Assembly: GCA_963921425.1 (NCBI GenBank)
Contig: OY992839.1
Coordinates: 20,134,910-20,198,909, forward strand
Length of the DNA: 64,000 nucleotides
Direction: 5' to 3'
Source of the DNA: Dryas octopetala
Lineage: Eukaryota; Streptophyta; Magnoliopsida; Rosales; Rosaceae
Shown here: positions 47,245 through 57,813 of the stretch, in pieces
Layout: every line of letters starts with the position of its first letter
How positions within the stretch are numbered: the stretch's first letter is position 1
The notes under the pieces: generated by a model
Seen by the model: only the letters and a program-made list of their open reading frames with translations
The model's database searches: none
Told to the model about the DNA's origin: nothing
Translations under genes and position numbers: made by a program

Positions 47245-50200
47245 ATGGATAAAGAATGGGTAAACTATGCAAGGTTATTTTTAAGGCCCTAGCTATACAT
47301 ATTTAGATAGTTTATATGCATGTAGTACTTATTAAAAATAAGATTTTTTTTCCTTTAGAAATTCTAAAGTGTATCGTGATGGAGCACGAAGGTTTGTTGA
47401 TATGGTCCAAGCGAGTAAGGGGAATCCAGCAAAGATCCAATGTCCTTGCAGTCGTTGTATAAACCTCCAATACCAGCATTTTAATATAGTGTATGAGCAT
47501 TTGGTCATGAATGAGATGGATTCTACATACACTACATGGGTGTTTCATGGAGAAAATCCAAGTTCATCTGTACAAGAGAGAACTGATGAATTGCCAGAGA
47601 CATATAGAATGTATAGGGATGCATTCTGCCAAGATGATGATGATGATGATATTGCAGAACCACCACAAGAAAGAAGAGAGCCAAATTTTGAAAATTTAGT
47701 GGAGGATGCAGAACTTCCTTTATATACAGATTCTACTTACACAAGGATGTCTGCAACTGTTGTTTTATATAAGTATAAAGCTAGATATAGTCTAACTGAC
47801 AAAGCTTTTGATGAGCTTCTTGAGATTTTTGGTGATATGCTACCACGTGATAATAGGCTTCCAGATTCCTTGTATTCAACAAAAAAATTACTCAAGGCAT
47901 TTGATTTAGGCTATGAAAAGATACACGCATGTGTAAATGACTGTTGTTTATTTAGAAAAGAGTTTGAGCACATGGAGACATGTCCGAAATGTGGTTGTTC
48001 CCGGTGGAAAATGAATGACCGAACAAAAAAATTATACATTGGAGTCCCTGCAAAGGTCTTGCGGTACTTTCCAATCATACCGAGATTTAGGAGAATGTTT
48101 AAGTCACCGGAAATGGCAGAACAATTAACATGGCATTACACTCATAGAAGTCAGGATGGAAAAATGAGGCATCCAGTAGACTCGTTGGCATGGAATATAA
48201 TTGATAATAAGTGGCCTTCTTTTGCTTCAGATCCACGTAACCTCAAGCTTGGCCTTTCTTCTAATGGATTTAATCCGTTTGGTGATCTTAGTTCAAGATA
48301 TAGTTGTTGGCCAGTGATTTTGGTTACTTATAATCTTCAGCCATCTCTATGCATGTCCAAGGAAAATTTAATGTTGACTTTACTTATCCCAGGGCCAAAG
48401 CAACCTGGGAATGATATAGATATATACTTGGAACCACTTATAGAAGATTTAAAGGAATTATGGATCAACGGTGTAAGTGTTTATGATGCATTCAGTAAGT
48501 CCACATTTAATTTGAAAGCTATATTGATGTGGACAATAAATGACTTTCCTGCTTATGGGAATTTATCTGGATACTCCACAAAGGGTGAAAAAGCATGTCC
48601 AGTATGTGGTGTTGACACATGTTCAAAATGGCTGAATTGTAGTAAAAAATTTGCATATATGGGTCACAGAAGGTTTCTTCCACACAATCACCCATTTCGG
48701 GTTAAAAAAGATTGGTTTGATGGAACTAAAGAACATGGACGGAAGCCTAGAATATTAACTGGTTCAGATATTCATCAGTTTGTCGATAATTTTGAAAATG
48801 ATTGGGGAAAGTCGAAGAATAAGAGAAACAAAAAGAGGAAGAAAGATAGAAGTCCTATTTGGCCATGGAAGAAGAAGTCGATTTTCTTTGAGTTACCATA
48901 TTGGGAGGTTTGTCGCTTTCCCCTTTATTTTTATTAAATTTTAAAAATACTTCATAGTTTTTGTTGTTGAATTTTAGATAACTTTGGATAATATTGCAGA
49001 CATTACTATTACGCCACAATTTGGACATGATGCATGTGGAGAAAAATATTTGTGAGAGCATTCTTGGTACTCTCTTGAATATGAAAGGCAAGACAAAAGA
49101 TAGCTTAAATTCTCGTAAAGATTTGGAAGAGATGGGCATAAGAAAAGAACTACATCCAAAAAATGATGGGGCTGGTTTTCTTTGTGCAACTGCATCATAT
49201 GTCTTATCCAAAAAAGAGAAACAAGTTTTCTGTAAAAGGCTATTAAATTTGACATTACCAGATGGTTATAGCTCCAACATTTCAAATCGTGTGTCATTGC
49301 AAGATTGCAAGATTTTAAGTCTCAAGTCTCATGATTGTCATGTCCTAATACAACAAGTGTTGTCAGTAGCATTAAGAGGACTTTTGCCAAAGGGACCAAG
49401 GGTTGCAATATTTAGATTATGTGCATTTTTCAATGAAGTATGTCAAAGGGTGATTGATAAAAATAAATTAGAAAAACTTGAAGATGATGTTGCAGAGACT
49501 TTGTGCATGTTTGAAAGGTTTTTTCCTCCATCCTTCTTTGACATTATGGTTCATTTAGTCATTCACCTTGGACAAGAAGCTAGGATTGGTGGCCCTGTTC
49601 ATTTTCGTTGGATGTACCCATTTGAAAGGTGACATTCGGAATGTACTTTATTAATTATAACCGAAGTTAATATTAATTATAATTTTTAGTATGACTTTTT
49701 CTTGTGATTTAGGTTTATGAAGGTACTAAAAAGCTATGTTAAAAATCGTTCAAGACCTGAGGGATGCATAGCTGAAAAATATTTAGCTGAAGAGATCACA
49801 CGGTTTTGTAGTGGGTACATGAAACAAGCAGCTGAAATAGGTGTTCAACATAGACGCAATGAGGATTTTGAAGATGAAAAAATAGTAGAAGGACGCCCAA
49901 TTGGTTATGGAAAGTTGAAGACAATGAATTCTGACATGCTAGAAATTGCTCATCGTTATGTTTTGTTCAATATTTCAGAAGTAAAACCATACAAAGAGTA
50001 AGTAAAATTAACATTTGTGGCAGTGAGTTGTATTGGTTTATATTGTTGTTACTAACAGTAAGTAATTTCCTGTACAGCATGCATTTAGAGGAACTTAAGC
50101 GTTCAGATATGCGTCTTTTGAAAAATGAAAGCCTTTTACAGAAGAGACATATAGATACTTTCAGTGCATGGCTATCAAATAAAGTGAAAAAAAGTGGTAG

Positions 50201-50914
50201 TAGTGAAATGTCACATATGCTGAGGTGGATTGCATGTGGGCCTCTGAACTATGTTGAATCATTTTCTGGTTATATTGTTAATGGAAATCGATTTCACACA
50301 AGGAATGCTGAGAAAAGCACACAGAATAGTGGGGTTTCCATTGAAGCAGATACAATGTGTCGAGCAAGTGCAAGAGACACTTCACATGTTCTTGGAAAAA
50401 TACCATACTTTGGTGTTATAAATGAAATTATGTTGCTAAACTATAACCATTATAAATTCCCTATCTTTCATTGTGATTGGGCAAATATAAGAAATGGTGT
50501 CAAGGTTGAAGATGGGTTTACATTGGTTAATCTCCACCAAGGGCAACATCAATTTGAGAAAGATCCATTTATATTGGCATCACAAGCAAAGCAAGTGTTT
50601 TACTCAAGAGAGAATGATACGTCCAACTGGTATGTTGTACTAAAGGCACCACCAAGAGGTTTTTATGAGTTTGAAAATGCTGATGAGAATGATTACACGC
50701 CATCTGCACCAGTAGATGTCTCTCGACTTGACCTAAACCTTGATGATGAAGATTATGTTAGACATGATTGTGAGGACATGACTTATAATTCGGTAATTAT
50801 AATCGTGAATTATTGGTCTATTGGTTTCATTTGCATAGATTATTGTTTTACAAATTTTTGTTTATATACCTCTAATAATTTTTGTTTGCTTAACAGAGTG
50901 ATAATGAAGAGTGA
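47245..50914 (+). CDS. TNP2-type CACTA transposase
   Basis: Exons: 47245-47273, 47359-48907, 49000-49628, 49713-49997, 50078-50792 and 50897-50914. All introns are GT-AG and phases agree, giving 1074 residues with no stop. The start ACCATGG is strong. Domains in order: Transpos_assoc (residues 1 to about 90, MDKEWVNYAR... and CPCSRCIN at 38-45), Transposase_21 (about 200-530, with CPKCGCSRWK, FPIIPRFRRMFKS, GFNPFG, PGNDIDIYLEPLIEDLKELW and later LRHNLDMMHVEKNICES), DUF4218 (about 600-740, LKSHDCHVLIQQVL) and DUF4216 near the C terminus (NWYVVLKAPPRGFYEF). In this family it is the nuclear DDE nuclease that excises and inserts the element. Odd: residue 312 is Asn (AAT, 48263-48265) in a motif usually DGFNPF, so activity is in doubt. 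Confidence 0.92.
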
Positions 50915-51119
50915 CACTAGTAACAGAGCGTGCATGAGCTACTTCCTATAGCTTTCTTTCTGGGTTCCTGTAGCTTTCTTTCATTTGTATATATACTTCC
51001 CTGTAGCTTTCTTTCATTTGCATATATACCTCTAATAATTTTTGTTTATATTACATTTGCCATTGCTAATTGGACCTACATTGTGCACTGCAGGTCAGAC
51101 TTGTTTAAGGTCTTAAGTA

Positions 51120-53261
51120 ATGGCTGGGGAAGTAAGCTTCGACCTATTTCTCATTTAATATGTCATATACATTTCAAATTATGTTTTTTTAAAACAATTT
51201 TTTTATTTGTTGTGCTTGTTATTCTTATAAACTTTTTTATTTGTTGGGCTTGTTATTCTTATAAATTTTTTTTGTATGTTCTATGAAGTCTTCAAAAAAA
51301 GGAGCTAAGAGAGGGAAAAAGCAACAGTTAGCTGCTATAGCTGCAGCCATGCAACAAGGGAATGAACCCTTACGAATATCAGGTGGAGGGTCTAATTCTC
51401 CACTAACGGTTTCACCTAATGAAGTACCTAATAATCCAGAAATTCAAGATGAATCTAACCCTGAAATATCAAAGAAAAAGCCTAGGGGAAAGACAAAAAT
51501 GGTGAATCTTAGCAAAGGAAAAGCAAAAACGTCTCGTCTTATAGTGGAGTTCAATTATTCTGGCCAACCATATAGAGGTGATGTAGCAAAATTTGCTTCA
51601 TTCCTTGGTACCACAGCAAGAGAGCTACTGCCAGTGACATTGGAGAATTGGAAGGACCTTTCACAAGAATTTAGAAATCAAATATGGGAGCATATCACGG
51701 TATTGTAGAGAAATATATTTCCCACATTCACATTGAATAATTTATCTATAATTTCACTCTAATTTTACTTTGTATACATTTTTTTTTGGTGCAGCAAAAA
51801 GTCGCTATTGAGGAATGCCACAAGAAATATACATTTCAAAAGTTGAAGAAGCATTGGAGAGATTTTCGATCCTTATTAATTAAAGAAGTGATGCAGCAAG
51901 CTAAAGTGGTCGGCCTACAACGTGCTGCTGCCCTCCTCAAACCAGATAACATTCACTCCATGGAGGAATGGCAATCTTTTGTCAAAAAACGAACCTCTAC
52001 AACATTCAGGGTAATGGTTTTTGACATTTTCTTTCAAGTATACTTGTGGGCTATCTACTGTTTTCAGCCAATATTCTCCAACATTCTATTTGTTTTTTTA
52101 TTCTAACTAGTTATTTATATATTTTTTTCATATGAAAAATGTGAAAGATTTAAAAGGATGAGGGCAAAACAAACTTTAGTGCATAGGACAAGCCGTAAAA
52201 GCTTTGCTCGTTTGGAAGAGGAAATGGTAAAATCTTTTTTAATTTCATATGAATTTTGTCCTGTGAGAAAGTCTGCAATGTAATATTAGCATTAGTTGAT
52301 CTCTACTTGTTATTTTATAGCGACAAGAAAGTGAAACACCAGATGCAATTTCAAGGGTTGATGTCTGGATCCGTGGTTATGAAACGAAGAAAAATAATGA
52401 GGATGAAGAAGTTGAGGATCCAGAGATAGTGGTAAAAAATTATCTGCTGTATACTTTTATGTTTATGGTTAAATTTTTATTTTTCTATTTATATTTATAT
52501 TTTCAATTATGTACTTGAAGCAAAAAGTGAAAAAATACAAGGCAGCAGACTTGGAGAAATGCTCTATTAAAGATGATGCCCTTACAAAAGTACTTGGTCC
52601 TGACCCACGAGGAAGACTAAGAGGGCTTGGATTGGGGGCAACCATTTCAAAGGTGGAAGGTCAAACACATATGCGTGATAAGTTCAATAAATTGGAGAAT
52701 GAGATGCAGGACTTGAAAAATCAGATGCGAGATCTTATTTCTAAGTTAGACAAAGGAGGGATTAACACTGTAAGTAATGAGGATAAACATAATGATTTCA
52801 TTTTGTTCATATTAGATTTGTGTTAAAATTTGGTTTAATTGATGTCTTAAGCATTGTTACAGCAAAAAGAAAACACAAGTGTTCAACATTCTGCTAATGA
52901 GGCATCACAAAGAAAACAGACAACAAATCCAAGTGTTCAACGTTCTGCAACTAATACAGCACAAAGCAAACAAAAGGAAAATGCAGCTGTTCTATGTTCT
53001 GATCATCCTGAGAATACAAAGTGCAAGTTGTTAAGTTGGCTTGGGACAAATGAAGTTGTTGCAATTGGTGATATTGCATCCAAGGATCCCACTATATTGG
53101 TCCATCATGTGCCTCTTGGCCATGAGTGCTGGAAAGTTTGGGTGAATGATGTGTTAGATGATAGTGTGGCTCTATATCGACCAACACGTGAGTTCTTTCT
53201 TCTTCGTGAAGCATTAGGAAGTACAATTGCGTGGCCAATAAAGTATATCAAAGTATATTAG
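51120..53261 (+). CDS. TNPA-like protein (Plant_transposase / Ptta-En-Spm family)
   Basis: Inferred exons: 51120-51131 (MAGE), 51289-51699, 51795-52010, 52134-52226, 52321-52431, 52521-52769 and 52863-53261, about 496 residues. An ATG at 51283 is an alternative start without exon 1. Seen: a basic N terminus (KKGAKRGKKQQ), the Plant_transposase domain (YSGQPYRGDVAKFASFLGT..., WEHIT|QKVAIEECHKKYTFQKL, KHWRDFRSLL), then AKQTLVHRTSRKSFARLEEE, ISRVDVWIRGYE, DDALTKVLGPDPRGRLRGLG, a coiled coil (about 52690-52750) and a C-terminal DUF8039-like part. Expected role is binding subterminal repeats beside the transposase. Problem: no AG acceptor precedes 52134 in any phase that keeps the frame, so this copy may be mis-spliced. 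All other junctions are GT-AG and in phase. Confidence 0.8.
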
Positions 53262-55241
53262 TCTCACATTTTCGAGGTACATTCTTTTTTCTTTACTTAA
53301 TTTACTTAATAGCTTTATGGAATGTTGTAAGATAGGATGATATGTGATAATACCAAGCTTTAGCTTTTGCATACACATACATTAATTATTGCGTACAGAC
53401 TTTGAACCAATTCTATTTCACCATACCCATATAATTTTGCATCCTGGTGATGCTGAAGAGAGCAGCACCAACAAAAAAATAGCATGAACTATTTTTATTA
53501 GCCAACAATTTTATTATTCCAGTACATTAATGTACCCTAGTTTGACTAACTTTGGTACTATTTGTGGACTGTTTGGATTGTTCGACCTGCCTTTTGAAAC
53601 AATTTTGTCGAAACTTCTTAAGTTTATGGACTGATTGCTTGTTCCATTGTGATTGTCAAACCGTGGGATGTATTTGGTACTTCAAAATGCAATTGATGAT
53701 CCGGTTAAGGATAATCGCTAATTTAACAGTAAGCCTCTATAGTCCAAACTAAAGTTTGTGGCAAAATTTGTTGAAACAAGTTTAATTTCTAATTTGACCA
53801 AAACTCAAACCAGCCATATTTACACACTTAGACAGTACAGGCCCGTTTGGGGTTGTTGTTAGCCATTCAAAAGCGGCTTTGTATTACAATTTTAGGTGAG
53901 CCATAGCAAGTTTGGTGTTTGATAAAAAAAATAAAAAGCTGTCTTTTTTTACAATATATTATGGTATTTTATCCGGATTTAAATACCAGCCATTGGATTT
54001 TGATCCAATGGCTGGTGAGCATGGATTCTGTGCTAACCAGTGAGGAGATAATAATTGTATATGTATGTAAAATGAGTGTCTTTTAGTTTCCAAAAGAAAT
54101 AATCTCAAAAGCCAAGTTGGACTAGACATATATATGTATATATGTATTCATATATCAATATATAATATATGATGTAATTTTCTCTTACCGGACAATTTTA
54201 AGTAGTCAATCATGGTTCATGACTACATATTCATACATGATTCCACCTTATTAATGGATAACCAAGATTGTTTTATGTTGGAGGCATGCTAGATCCTTTA
54301 ATTTTCGCAACTCTTCAGCCCCTGTTTGTAATTGTTGGCTGGGTGAATTTTGACCAATTGGCTGTAATTGAAGGCTTATAATTTTCTAGATTATAGGTAA
54401 TTACACTTAATTTTGAGTTTGGCTACTAGTTCATCAATTCTGGGTTTTTTTTCTTTTGCCTTATCTTTTTGTTTTCTATCTTTCTTGGGTTTGGCTGCAT
54501 AATCTTTGACTTTTGTTTTGAATAGATTGTTTTTCCTGATTGTTATGCATATTTTCTCAAGCTGTGGTATATTTGGTTGAGATGATGTTCTTACTAACTA
54601 CTGGAACATCTTTCTTTCATTTATAGGATCCATTACTGATAAAATATCAAGTGCCACAATGATATGTTTCTAGATTAACCAATTTTCTTTTTGGCACTGC
54701 ATTTGTTTCCAAATGTATTAATCATAACTGAGTACTACAGCTAATTGGGGTTGGAGCATGGATTTACTTAATTTTTCCTTTCAAGTCTAAACTTAATTTT
54801 TATTACTTGATGTCATACATTATGCTAAACTTCTCACTATTCTAATAATTATTTTCAGGTACAAGATGAGGTTCCTAGAGTAGTTAAAGGGAATGTCAAC
54901 ATTTTGTTGGTGGATCCAATATATGGCTGTATGGGAGGCTAGTTTATTGCACCTTTTTTTATATCAATCAGGGCAGCATATATAGTTAGGAACTCTTGGT
55001 ATTTATGAAATATATCTTGTTTTGGCTTGCATTTTGTTATTTACTCTTTAATTTCTAACTCTTAAAAATGTGACTTTGTATTTGGAATTGATTACCATAA
55101 TTTCAATGAAGTGTGTATTTCTCTTACATTTATCTTGATGCAGTATTTTATTTGGTAAAATTAATTGGCAGGTGTATGAAGCTAGATAGAAATTAAGTTG
55201 CATATGTATAAATAAGCAAAAAAAAAAAAAAAAACTCAAAG
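53262..55241 (+). other. CACTA 3' non-coding region
   Basis: No coding sequence. An acceptor-like TTTTCAG at about 54852-54858 precedes a short exon-like stretch. GGCCCGTTTGGGGTTGTTG at about 53843 looks like the edge of a small MITE. Confidence 0.4.
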
Positions 55242-55594
55242 ACGGCGTGCAGATCATGTTGTAAATAACTGAAAGACGGCGTGCAAATGTAAGCCGTAAT
55301 ATGTAGACTAATTACGGCGTGCAGATCATGTCGTAAATAACTGAAAGACGGCGTGCAAATGTAAGCCGTAATATGTAGACTAATTACGGCGTGCAGATCA
55401 TGTCGTAAATTGTAATCTTAAACGTGAAAGATCTTTATTTATGACGTGTTTTGTTTATATTTACGGCTTATATTGCACGCCATTATAAGTATAGACTTTT
55501 CACGGCATGCGCTTCAACGGCACACAGCGGCACGCCGTAAATATCAATTTACGGCATGCAACGCCCGCCGTGGAAGCTCCATTTTGGTGTAGTG
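55242..55594 (+). repeat. Right subterminal array (72-bp tandem) and TIR of the CACTA element
   Basis: A 72-bp unit starting ACGGCGTGCAGATCATGT begins at 55242, 55314 and 55386 (the third copy partial). Each full unit holds two ACGGCGTGC motifs and an inverted AGCCGTAAT. Further motifs continue to the TIR ending at 55594. Confidence 0.85.
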
Positions 55595-55595
55595 T

Positions 55596-55712
55596 AATTA
55601 GAAGGGTCATTTACAATAAATTATAAAAAAAAATTCAATATTACAGATTCCTCAATTAGAAGGGTCATTTACAAATAAATTATAAAACTTTTTCAAAATT
55701 ACAAATTCCTCA
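55596..55712 (+). repeat. 58-bp direct duplication at the CACTA right border
   Basis: AATTAGAAGGGTCATTTACA recurs at 55596 and 55654 with the following text also similar (ATAAATTATAAAA...ATTCCTCAAT). It lies in the flank, not inside the transposon. Confidence 0.7.
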
Positions 55713-56178
55713 ATGCGCTATTCCATACCCAATGTACTTTTCCATAATTTTTTTTAAGTCATCATTGACCAACATGAAAAAAATATAAATTGAAATAGAC
55801 CAATAAACATACACTACCATGCATATTTAGATTTGTATCAAGTATGTGTTTGATTGCTATGCAACAAAACGTGTTAGGGTTTAGCCCAAAACTAGTGACC
55901 TAAACGTTAACACTTAAGTCATAAGCTCCAAAACCTCAATTCTAAACCATAAACCCCATTTCTAAATCCTAAGAAATTTCACACCCATAAAGAATAAAAA
56001 AAAAAAAACAGAATGGGCAAATTGGTATTTTTCGATGCACCAAAATACATGACATCAGAAAGTGGGGCCTATTCACTAAAGTGAGATAAAATTAATTTGA
56101 AACTCATTCACCTTTATGGGCAAAAAAAGACTCATAGCAACTATTATGTAATTTTGAAATGTTTTATTAATATAAATG
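55713..56178. other. Intergenic DNA
   Basis: No gene or element recognised. Confidence 0.5.
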
Positions 56179-56186
56179 AAATTGCT

Positions 56187-56376
56187 AGAGTAGTGCTACA
56201 ACCACAACCTTGTCTCAACTTATTGATCCCAACTGATGTGGCAGATGACATGTCAATTTTTTTCTTGCTATAAATAAATGAGGTGTAGAGTGGACCCATA
56301 AATGAATAAATGACAAACTCCTACATAAGTTGACATTTATAAAGTTAAGAATAAGGTGGTGCATGTAGCACTACTC
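56187..56376. mobile_element. hAT-type MITE, 190 bp, 8-bp TSD with one mismatch
   Basis: Left AGAGTAGTGCTACAACCACA; right read inward GAGTAGTGCTACATGCACCA. The flanks are AAATTGCT (56179-56186) and AATTTGCT (56377-56384). Non-coding. Confidence 0.65.
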
Positions 56377-56384
56377 AATTTGCT

Positions 56385-57393
56385 ATACTATTGAGAAACA
56401 TAATTAAGAGAAACTTGAAACGATAAAATATAGGAGGTGATTTTCACACTCCATAAAATTCCACCTGCACTCCTTCGTTGGTTTTCTTTTTTTAGTTTTT
56501 TATAGATGCATTCAAGAAAGTAAAAGTCATTAAAGACAAATTTAAAAATTTATTTATTATAAACAGAGTAAGTGTGGATTTGTGGAGTGTCAAAATCAAC
56601 ACAAGAAATAAGTGCTTTTTTTTGGGTTCACACAAGAGGATCCAAACTCATTCAAGTGCATGGCCTCATATTTTGCCCTTCCTTCTTATTGGTCAATGCA
56701 AATTCAGTGACCTCGTAATTTGTCATTCCTTGATGGACATCCAAGTTGCTTCATTAGTTTGACATTCCCTATTAGTCATTAATTGTAGATTTAAAGTGAC
56801 CTCATATTTTGTGGCATTCATTCATCATTTGATATCCTTATTTTGCTGCTAATTAATCAATTCATCGTCGTATTGTTAGGGTCTAATTATGTTGGCATAT
56901 AGCTTGAATTATTTTTGTGCTATAGAATTAATATCAGTAGTGTTTTCACAATTGTTATGGTAAGTTGTTTCATTGAAAAATGCTATTTGTACCAATTTTT
57001 TCTCAACTCTTTTTCCCAATTTATGTGATATATGATATGCACACTATCCAATTGTTATTTAAAAAACAATAATATTGTAGAACCCGTATAAACAAGGATG
57101 CCATATAAGTTTTTTTTTTAAGGAGAAATATTGAAAAAAAGAAGTTGGGTTAAATAGCTTTGTCCTAGCTATGTTATTATATCAAATGGAGGCATTGTTG
57201 AAAGTTGAAACAAAAGTAATGAAAACTAAAAGGAAAAAAAAAAGTAATGAAGCCTAAAAGAAAAGCTTAAGGATCCAAACTCTCCCATTTAGGAATGTAA
57301 GTTTACTTTAAAAATCATGCATACTAGGTGGTTAGATTTACATTGCAAAGTTTTGAAATGTTTTAAAATATGAGTTTAAGTCTTTTGTAGGAC
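56385..57393. other. AT-rich intergenic DNA
   Basis: The open frame at 56574-56762 has no recognisable features. Nothing else supported. Confidence 0.5.
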
Positions 57394-57609
57394 TTAAGTT
57401 TAGTTTGGTATTGTAAGAAAAAAATTGATGAAGTAAAGTTAGCTGTAAAATAAACCAATTAAGTGTTTGGTAAACTATGTTTTTAAAAGTGCTGTAAGTG
57501 CAAAAAAACAATATCAAGGTGTTTGGTAAATTTTAATGTAAAACTATTGTGGCTACGAATAATTACTAAAATGTATATGATGTTGAAAGTGCCTGAAATG
57601 AGGGATAAC

Positions 57610-57813
57610 TGTAAATTTGGTAAAAGATGATATGCCAAAATGATTTTTATTATGACTGAAAGTTACACTTATACAATAGGAGACCTACGACTAGTAAAAC
57701 ATTCCTACAAATTAGCTATACAATCAAGGAAAAAATTAACTGATAATCAATTGTAATTACAACATTTCATATCTTACTCAAATCTAAAGGTGGAAAGTGT
57801 ATGACTCTCAACA
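57610..57813 (-). repeat. 3' LTR of copia-C
   Basis: Minus strand TGTTGAGAGTCATACACTTT to ...TTTACA, 204 bp. Adjoins the polypurine tract. Confidence 0.92.

Larger units (their letters stand above)
43505..55594 (+). mobile_element. CACTA (En/Spm) DNA transposon, 12.09 kb, both genes present
   Basis: The left terminus CACTACACCAAAATTGAGCT and the right terminus AGCTCCATTTTGGTGTAGTG are inverted repeats with one mismatch in 20. Flanking triplets are TTA and TAA, so the 3-bp TSD is imperfect. Subterminal arrays of ACGGCGTGC-type motifs lie at both ends. Inside, in one orientation, are a TNP2-type transposase gene (47245-50914) and a TNPA-like gene (51120-53261), the standard composition of an autonomous CACTA element. 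The transposase cuts at the termini; the TNPA-like product binds subterminal motifs in the well-studied maize En/Spm system. Lesions in each gene are described separately. Confidence 0.93.
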
